DNA from: Lamellibrachia columna
Lineage: Eukaryota > Annelida > Polychaeta > Sabellida > Siboglinidae
NCBI GenBank assembly: GCA_963662155.1
Contig: OY759266.1
Location: 6,223,026-6,287,025, forward strand
DNA length: 64,000 nt
Direction of reading: 5' to 3'
This document shows, piece after piece, positions 57,031 through 64,000 of the stretch. Every line of letters starts with the position of its first letter. The stretch's first letter is position 1. The notes below the pieces were generated by a model, which saw only the letters and a program-made list of their open reading frames with translations, was not told where the DNA came from and searched no databases. A program made the translations under genes and the position numbers.

Positions 57031-57765
57031 AAAAACTTGTTTCCAATTTGGAATCTGTCACTCTCCATGTTTTCTGACAGTCAGTATTTTCTATGCTTTT
57101 TTCTATCTTATAATAATACTATCCCATATTCCACGAACTTTTAAGTAAAGCATTAATCGTTGGTGTAGTACGTAGACTACATCTACATGTGACCCTTCAT
57201 CTAACCACCTATAGCTTAGTGGTTTCTTCAAAGAAAACCGAAGCGTATTATGCACAGCCAAGCTTTCAAGAAATTTATTTTGATTTATTTAGTCTTACTC
57301 TATGATATATACTTAGTTATTCTATTTACATGTTAAAATTGTCAAACCCACGGGTCTGTGTTTTTTTCCGAATTATTACCCGTAACGACCAAACAACGAC
57401 TTATTGTGTGTTTATAAATCCATTAGCATGTATGTAGAGCATCAGTGTTGTGTGAGGCACGAACGGCAACGTAGTGAGTGGTTCCATGTGATGAATGGAG
57501 TAAGACGTCATCTCGCCGTTACTCATTCTGGTCGTCATTCATTGGGTAATGAGGAAATCCACCAGCGATTGGCTCACAGCATGACTAGAAAATACAGGGG
57601 ATTGGCTCACAGCACGACTAGAAGATACATTGTTCGCCGACAGAATTCATATCCTTTCCCACTCCCCAAAAGACACACTAGAAACAACTTAAAATGTGAC
57701 AACTCGACAAAAACAGTTGGTATCAAGATACACTAACCAAGACCAAACTCATGAAACTGAAAGCA
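57031..57765. other. Non-coding stretch
   Basis: A 29-31 bp direct duplication with GATTGGCTCACAGCA(T/C)GACT lies at 57,567-57,625. The plus-strand frame 57404-57736 has no recognisable domain and is not called as a gene. Confidence 0.5.
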
Positions 57766-57767
57766 CG

Positions 57768-58000
57768 CGGCGGGCGGGCGGGCGGGCGGGCGGGCGGGCG
57801 GGCGGGCGGGCGGGCGGGCGGGCGGGCGGGCGGGCGGGCGGGCGGGCGGGCGGGCGGGCGGGCGGGCGGGCGGGCGGGCGGGCGGGCGGGCGGGCGGGCG
57901 GGCGGGCGGGCGGGCGGGCGGGCGGGCGGGCGGGCGGGCGGGCGGGCGGGCGGGCGGGCGGGCGGGCGGGCGGGCGGGCGGGCGGGCGGGCGGGCGGGCG
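57768..58000. repeat. (GGGC)n tetranucleotide array, about 58 copies
   Basis: An uninterrupted GGGC array of about 232 bp in otherwise AT-rich DNA. GGG runs every 4 nt on the plus strand can form G-quadruplexes with single-base loops. AGGR and ARPP polypeptide frames across it are artefacts. Confidence 0.98.
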
Positions 58001-59198
58001 AGAAATACACTAAATCCATATAATGATGCAATGGAAATATACTTATTGACTTCCGTCTTCTTCAAAATAAATAACAGACAGCGACATATTTAACACTAAC
58101 TCGAAACCGTGATGGCTTTCATATATCCTCGAAATCAACTTCTGCATGATCATATTTGCATTGTATTCGATTGTAGCGGTATCCAACATGTAATGCATTC
58201 ATTGCCAAGACATCGCCTGGCGAGAACAAACCCGCAACACTTACACACACAGGTAGTATTTATATTCCTTCCCGTATCCATTATCCAGAAGAATTATGCT
58301 CCGATGTGTCGAATTAGTGGGATTGGCGACACTGCCCGAAGACTGATATACGACGAGTGAGCTCACGTTTCACATTATTCATTATTTATCTACCTATTTT
58401 ATTGCACTACCTGGCGTGCCGGCTGCCACCAATTTAGCAATGACATTTGCGGCAGTGGACTAATCTTATTGATACCGTGAAGAAGCTGTTCTACTGCGTC
58501 TTTTTCCACCGAGAATTGTACATAGCCATATAATGTCAGCACACATAAACAGTACTAGACACAGTAATAGAAAATAAATGCTAAATTGCCTGAAAAGGAC
58601 ATTGTTCAACTAACGCATTTTACCAAAACCAGATTCCCAAATAATGCAAGCCATGGTGAGACGAAATGAGAAAATGTCAAGGAACATGGAAATGAAAAGA
58701 AAGTCTAAATACCAGAGTTTATGATCTTTCATAGACAAAGATAAGAAAGGGTTCTTAGTCATATTTTGGGTTATGATATAAGATCTATTTAATTTATTCA
58801 ACGGGTAAGCTTTGGATGATTTCAACAATCTAATTAGAAATTGGTTTACGTACCACAATGTGTCACAGGAAATGTCATATATAAAGATTAGCCTCATACT
58901 CGGACACTCATTAATTATTGTCGTTTCGATGACCTCTTGGACACTGACTCACACTGGGTTGACGGTAGCTTCGCGGAATTCCTTGTAATTGATCGCGAAA
59001 CGACTGCAGCAATGTTCCACTAGTCACCGTGCCAGTGTGGTTGTTTCAGACCGTCTGTCGGAAGGCGGTCGTTGCAGACTGGTCACAACAGCGTACCCGT
59101 AGCGACGGACTAACCGACTGTCAAGGAGATCTACACAGATGTGTATCACTGTGGAATGGTGACGACGTAACAGAAGTACCGCTGGTCGGAAAGACAAC
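58001..59198. other. Upstream region of the secreted-protein gene
   Basis: No exon is supported. GC content rises from about 58,920, near the start of the next gene, which may hold its promoter. No TATA box is evident. Confidence 0.4.
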
Positions 59199-60633
59199 AT
59201 GGCTCGTCCTACTCGTCCACGTGTGTTGACATTACTCGCGTGCTGCACACTGCTTCGGGCGATGCGCGCTCTCGGCGGTTCAACTGAAGGCAAGACGGTT
59301 TTGCAACTAGCCAAGCACACTAATCTGCACCGTATGTTTGTGTCATTGTTAGTACATTATTCGTGTATGTTATCGATACACGACCAAAAGGTGACACTAT
59401 CGATAAAAATATATAAATTAAAATTTCCGACTTTATATGGTTATCCTTAATGATTGTCATTACGGCGCTTTTTTGAGTTTTGGTTTTATGTTACTTATAA
59501 CTGGTGTGGCGTGATGACACAGCTTGTTTTAGACACTCTTTCAAACACTTTAGCATGTTTACGTATTACAGCAATATTGATCATCAGGTGACTTTAATGT
59601 TTTATAAACCGCAACCGCTACATGTGTTATTTGAACAATGGAACAGCTATTATGTTCAGTAACAGAAGTTGTATCTAACCAAGTTAGCAGTGTGCTAACT
59701 AACGTTCTTTTTAGGGTTATTTTTGTGTAATCTTGTTCCGTTTGTTGTTGTCATCGTTACTACATTTAATTACTTGCTACAGTACAAATATCACTGGTGT
59801 CTCGCTTATTGACACCTCTTTTGAAACACACATCGCAAAATGTGACTTCGTTGTAGTTGGCAACTTTCGCTAGTAGTTAAGTTCGATAATCATGTAAGCA
59901 TGATGAGTCATAATGAAATCATGATGAGTCATGATGAGTCATTATGAGTCATGATGAGTCAAAGCATGATGAGTCTTAATGAAATCGACGATGTAGTTTG
60001 TTCGGACACTAATCATTGTGCGTTTCACTATAATGTGTGCTCGTTGACCGAGTTGTTGATGTATTGTAGGAGCGCAGTGGGTGGATGATCGTGGCACCGA
60101 CAGCACGTCACGTGACGGTCCACTCAACACGACTGTCCTCTCATTCAGTTGGCGCAACTTTGTCATCAATGGTCAGTTCGCTTTCTGAGACGAATTACGC
60201 ACACATACGCACGCTTTGACCAGTTTCCAAATCGTCAGTGAAATTCAAGTTAAGCTATAGTTTCGCGATATTCCGTCAGAGCGACCCTACAGTTAATATT
60301 GTGCACGGTTTGAACGCCGTTTTTTTCTCACATGATAATGGTATGGGCATATACAAATAATATAATTTGCACCCGCTGGTGTTTGTACTTCAGCCTACAG
60401 ATCTGTAGCGAGAAGAAAAAATTATTCCACAAGGCCAGTTGTGAGAATCCCTTGTGAGCACGTAGACTATGCAGTGTCTCTCTTACACCGCTCGCCGTAT
60501 CTGTTCGCGCCACCGGTGTCTCCGAGTGGCAACCGCCAGGCGTGCAACACCTTCGACGCCCGCAATGTGGCCCGAGCGACATTGGACACGTGTGACGCGC
60601 TGAATATCGCCAGTTTTCGTCTCGTCTACACAG
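59199..60633 (+). CDS. N-terminal part of an unrecognised secreted protein; exons 59199-59331, 60070-60171, 60394-60633
   Basis: ATG at 59199 in good context (GACAACATGG). Exon 1 encodes a signal peptide, MARPTRPRVLTLLACCTLLR then AMRALGG, and ends NLHR at donor CACC|GTATGT. Exon 2 (acceptor TGTATTGTAG) reads AQWVDDRGTDSTSRDGPLNT, then TVLSFSWRNFVIN, with donor AATG|GTCAGT. Exon 3 (acceptor GTACTTCAG) reads YRSVARRKNYSTRPVVRIPC, then HVDYAVSLLHRSPYLFAPPV and CNTFDARNVARATLDTCDAL, with donor ACAG|GTAAAA. All three junctions are phase 1, as in modular extracellular proteins. Three Cys and two N-glycosylation sites (NTT, NYS) suit secretion. About 158 residues are seen and the gene continues past exon 3, but I could not find the next exon before the window ends. 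No domain is recognised. Confidence 0.6.
59904..59976. promoter_or_regulatory. Cluster of five AP-1-type TGAGTCA sites in intron 1 of the secreted-protein gene
   Basis: TGAGTCA at 59,904, 59,925, 59,935, 59,945 and 59,955, plus TGAGTCT near 59,970. It derives from a 10-bp repeat, ATGATGAGTC. The spacing of 10 bp places four sites on one face of the helix. Function as an enhancer is inference. Confidence 0.5.
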
Positions 60634-61484
60634 GTAAAACAAAACACAGATTCCTCGAAGTATAACGTTTGTCATGTCGGCCACTGGGGTTGAACTCTGC
60701 TGGCTCCAACCATCAATCCTCAGACATCTCTACTACTCATTGCCAGTTTCAGCTCTCCACGCTCCAGTTCCACATCTTTCCTTAAAGGCACTCGCTAAAT
60801 GTTAAGGCTGGTCTACCTCGGCTTGTTCTTCCATAAAGTTATTCAGCATACATCGTATGTATCCCAACTGAAGACTTGCAGGCGCACTGTCGCCTTCACA
60901 TCTGCCCAGTACGATCTACATAGCTGACGCACGCACATACATATATTAGTTAAACATTTCTTTAAATCTCCCAACAAAAAAAACTACTGAAGACGTTTTC
61001 TATTGCATTATGTGGTACTCAACTAAAATGTAGAAGTAAGTTGTAATTAAGATGCAAAAAAACATTGCATGTCTGCCGTCAATAGCTGTTTTTTTAAATA
61101 ACGATATTTGAATGCTCGAAGTCGATTTGTCATTTCGTTGTTAATATTTTCTACATGTGTTATTTTCGGAGTGTGTGAATCATACATGTCACTCTCCATG
61201 GCAACGGCTCTGTGTCTGTGCGTCTCTGGGAGGCCGGATGACGGTGTACTACCACCGAAATGGATCATAGCGTAAATGGAAATTATCCACGTTATATTTA
61301 TTGCTACGTATCCTTGCACGCAGAAACATTTTGTCAATTGAACGGAAATGTGTTCCTTGATCAAGAAAGCATGGACGGCCATAAATGTTGCGTGTGCAGG
61401 AAGCACTAATTTCCACATAAAGTAAATTAATGGCCATGCACGGAGTGCTTACCGGTACTTATTAGGCAGTGTTAATGTGTTCGG
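60634..61484. other. Intron or intergenic stretch
   Basis: No exon in phase 1 with a good acceptor was found. The minus-strand frame 61047-61418 has no domain and is not called. Confidence 0.45.
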
Positions 61485-61885
61485 CTGGAGGTGAATGAGA
61501 CGTCGAGAGATGAGGGATAGAGGGTCTTGAGAAGGAAAGAAGTAAGGAAGGCAGCAAGGAAGGCAGGAAGGAGACGGGACATGAAGGATATGTAGAAGGA
61601 AGGATGGGAATGCAGACCGGGAGGAATAGAAGGATTTTGATAGAGACAGATAAAGCAGACTGGAGCGAGAGATGAAGGATGTACCCTAACAAGAAGCGAA
61701 GTGGCAGTGAGAAAAAGTAATAAGCAAGAAGGCTTGGAACAGTGAGTCTGGGGAACCGGGTGGGATATTAGGGAGGCATTGATGGGTGAAGCTGGGACAA
61801 AGCGAATGAGAGCAGAAAGAATGGAATGGAACCTGGGATGCAGACTTGCTGGTAGGGGAAATGAAAGGGCAAGTAAAGGGAAACG
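61485..61885. repeat. Purine-rich tract (GGAAG/GAAGGAAGG-rich)
   Basis: About 400 bp with strong purine bias on the plus strand, densest at 61,535-61,610 (GAAGGAAAGAAGTAAGGAAG). No strict period. The Ser/Pro-rich frames on the minus strand follow from composition. Confidence 0.75.
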
Positions 61886-62995
61886 AGGCTATCAATAATT
61901 ATACAAATTTTATTACACTTATTCTTTCTTCCATTCCTGGTTAATCTAAATGTAATGCTTATATATTGTTTTGTTACATATTTTCTACAAAACGTGGAGT
62001 TACCTTGTAAAATGTATAAATGGAAAAGAGGATTATATATTATTACCTTTCTATTTAACGATTGGCAGACGCTACCCAAAATGATAATGCTTAATGTTTC
62101 TGATTTGTGAGCCTCTGAACTCAGGTTCCTGAAAACATAGGCACATAAAAATGTATTATTATTATTATTATGTAATCTACATATAGTGAATACGTCGAAT
62201 GTTGACAGGAATTTCATTAAATGCATGTGTCGTTTAAGCATCCTTTGATGTTATAGAAGTTACGACAATTCTACGCATTTTCATCATGGTGCAACACACC
62301 GTACGTTCGTCTGCTAAGATTACGTGTCGTTGTAGGCTCTATTCATGAGTGGCTGGCATCATTTGAATAAAATTTACATTTACACAATAAATTCCGGCGA
62401 TTGCTTTTCTGTGCGCCGAAACAATTAACCAATTGTGTATCTATGCCAATGCATGCTCGATCGCGTTCACATTATTCTGACGTCAGATCGTCAGATGTTT
62501 GCATTAGCGTTGTGATTTTTATTAAATATCAGTAAGTGTTGTTGTTGATACGATGTATTTAGCACCATTTTTAACGATTTTATTCTTAGCCAATATGAGT
62601 CGTGCGTTTTGTAAATGTTGTCTATGGTATGAAAGAAGATAATGAAACTTACTGCATAGGGAAAGGCAGTATTTGTTGAGCCACTTGGTTAGTTGAACCA
62701 CTCATGTTTGAAAAATAAAGCAGCGACAGTCACTTGGTACCACCAAGTGATTGAACATGTTATTAGAACACGATTGACATACGATATGTGCCATATATCA
62801 CAAATAGTTTATTGATGTTTTTCGTAACTTTTGGTGTTTGTTATTAAAGTTTGCTGGTGTGTAAACTATCAACGTATGTGACAAGACTCTATTTTCTGTG
62901 CACTAACCCAGTACCGGATTAACAACGCGGGGGGTCTGGTACAGACTTGTTATGGGCGGCCATTGCCTTAGTGAAAGACGAAGATCGAGACGCCA
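61886..62995. other. Non-coding stretch
   Basis: A short (ATT)n run lies at 62,152-62,170. No gene or known repeat is recognised. The 157-codon minus frame 61768-62241 lacks any domain and overlaps the purine-rich tract. Confidence 0.5.
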
Positions 62996-64000
62996 AAGAC
63001 ACACACGAGCACATATACAAGCACACATACGAGTACACATACGAGCACATATACAAACACACATACAAACACACATACAAACACACATACAAACACACAT
63101 ACAAACACACATACAAACACACATACAAACACACATGCAAACACACATGCAAACACACATACAAACACACATACAAGAACACATACAAACACACATACAA
63201 GCACACATACAAGCACACATACAAACACACATACAAACACACATACAAGCACACATACAAGTACATATACAAACACACATACAAACACACATACAAGCAC
63301 ACATACAAACACACATACAAGCACACATACAAGCACATATACAAACACACATACAAACACACATACAAACACACATGCAAACACACATACAAACACACAT
63401 ACAAACACACATACAAGCACACATACAAACACACATACAAACACACATGCAAACACACATACAAACACACATACAAGCACACATACAAACACACATACAA
63501 GCGCACATACAAGCGCACATACAAGCACACATACAAACACACATACAAACACACATACAAGCACACATACAAACACACATACAAGCACACATACAAGCAC
63601 ACATACAAGCACACATACGAGCACACATACAAGCACACATACAAGCACACATACAAGCACACATACAAGCACACATACAAGCGCACATACGAGCACACAT
63701 ACGAGCACACATATAAGCACACATACAAGCACACATACGAGCACACATACAAGCACACATACAAGCACACATACAAGCGCACATACGAGCACACATACAA
63801 GCACACATACAAGCACACATACAAGCACACATACAAGCACACATACGAGCACACATACAAACACACATACAAGCACACATACGAGCACACGTGGAAGCAC
63901 ACATACAAACACACATACAAACACACATACAAGCACACATACAAGTACATATACAAACACACATACAAACACACATACAAGCACACATACAAACACACAT
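62996..64000. repeat. 12-bp tandem array (ACACATACAAGC type), at least about 83 copies, runs off the window
   Basis: Units ACACATACAAGC, ACACATACAAAC and ACACATACGAGC, with rare TGCAAAC, GTACAT and GCGCAC variants, fill the last kilobase. The length of 12 keeps three frames open on each strand (CMCACMCV, CLYVCLYV and others), which are not genes. Confidence 0.97.

Noticed and set aside
57696..58065. AGGR and ARPP repeat proteins
   Set aside because: Translations of a GGGC microsatellite, with no non-repeat domain.
61768..62241. 157-codon minus-strand frame
   Set aside because: No domain, no splice support, low-complexity Asn run, and it overlaps the purine-rich tract.
62903..64000. Long open frames (over 340 codons, minus strand) across the 12-bp array
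   Set aside because: The unit length is a multiple of three, so frames stay open automatically. The products are simple Cys/Val/Met repeats with no start context or domain.

Overview
The window is nuclear DNA of an invertebrate animal, not a prokaryote. It has AT-rich sequence, short exons with GT-AG (and one GC-AG) junctions, many decayed non-LTR retrotransposons, tRNA-derived SINEs and an exceptional load of minisatellites. A fucolectin-type F5/8C module, a WSC module, YWTD propeller exons and LINEs with an SGNH-esterase first ORF suit a lophotrochozoan, perhaps a mollusc. That placement is inference only.

Layout. 1-27,500 (+): exons of a modular extracellular protein: two nearly identical fucolectin modules (396-1142 and 9006-9752) on an 8.6-kb tandem duplication, a YWTD exon (14248-14370), a two-exon WSC module (18092-19489), more YWTD exons (19970-25494) and a Cys-rich terminal exon (26175-26347). 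All junctions are phase-compatible, so they could form one gene, but this is not proven. Its introns hold LINE copies, a 1.9-kb element with terminal inverted repeats, a SINE, a pseudogene fragment and three minisatellites. 27,500-37,000: a small secreted-peptide ORF (27538-27717), then mostly transposon debris: three LINE remnants on the minus strand, one CR1-like piece on the plus strand and a frameshifted copy of a multicopy gene family. 37,351-51,337 (+): a complete PICK1 gene, ten exons and 422 codons, with every junction phase matching. 52,000-58,400: minisatellites, a fold-back repeat, a LINE tail and a 230-bp GGGC array. 59,199-60,633 (+): the start of a gene for an unrecognised secreted protein. 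62,996 to the end: a 12-bp tandem array that runs off the window.

The most unusual pattern is where the tandem repeats sit. In PICK1, four repeats are copies of exon-intron junctions: the exon 4 donor (9 extra copies), the exon 9 acceptor (10 extra copies), the exon 5 acceptor (one) and the exon 2 acceptor (one, diverged). They place consensus-like decoy splice sites in tandem beside the true sites. Elsewhere, minisatellites are seeded inside coding sequence: exactly 27 copies of a 27-bp unit within a LINE reverse transcriptase frame, and about 12 copies of a 52-bp unit within a decayed gene-family copy. All coordinates come from reading the sequence by eye, and edges of repeats and mobile elements are approximate.
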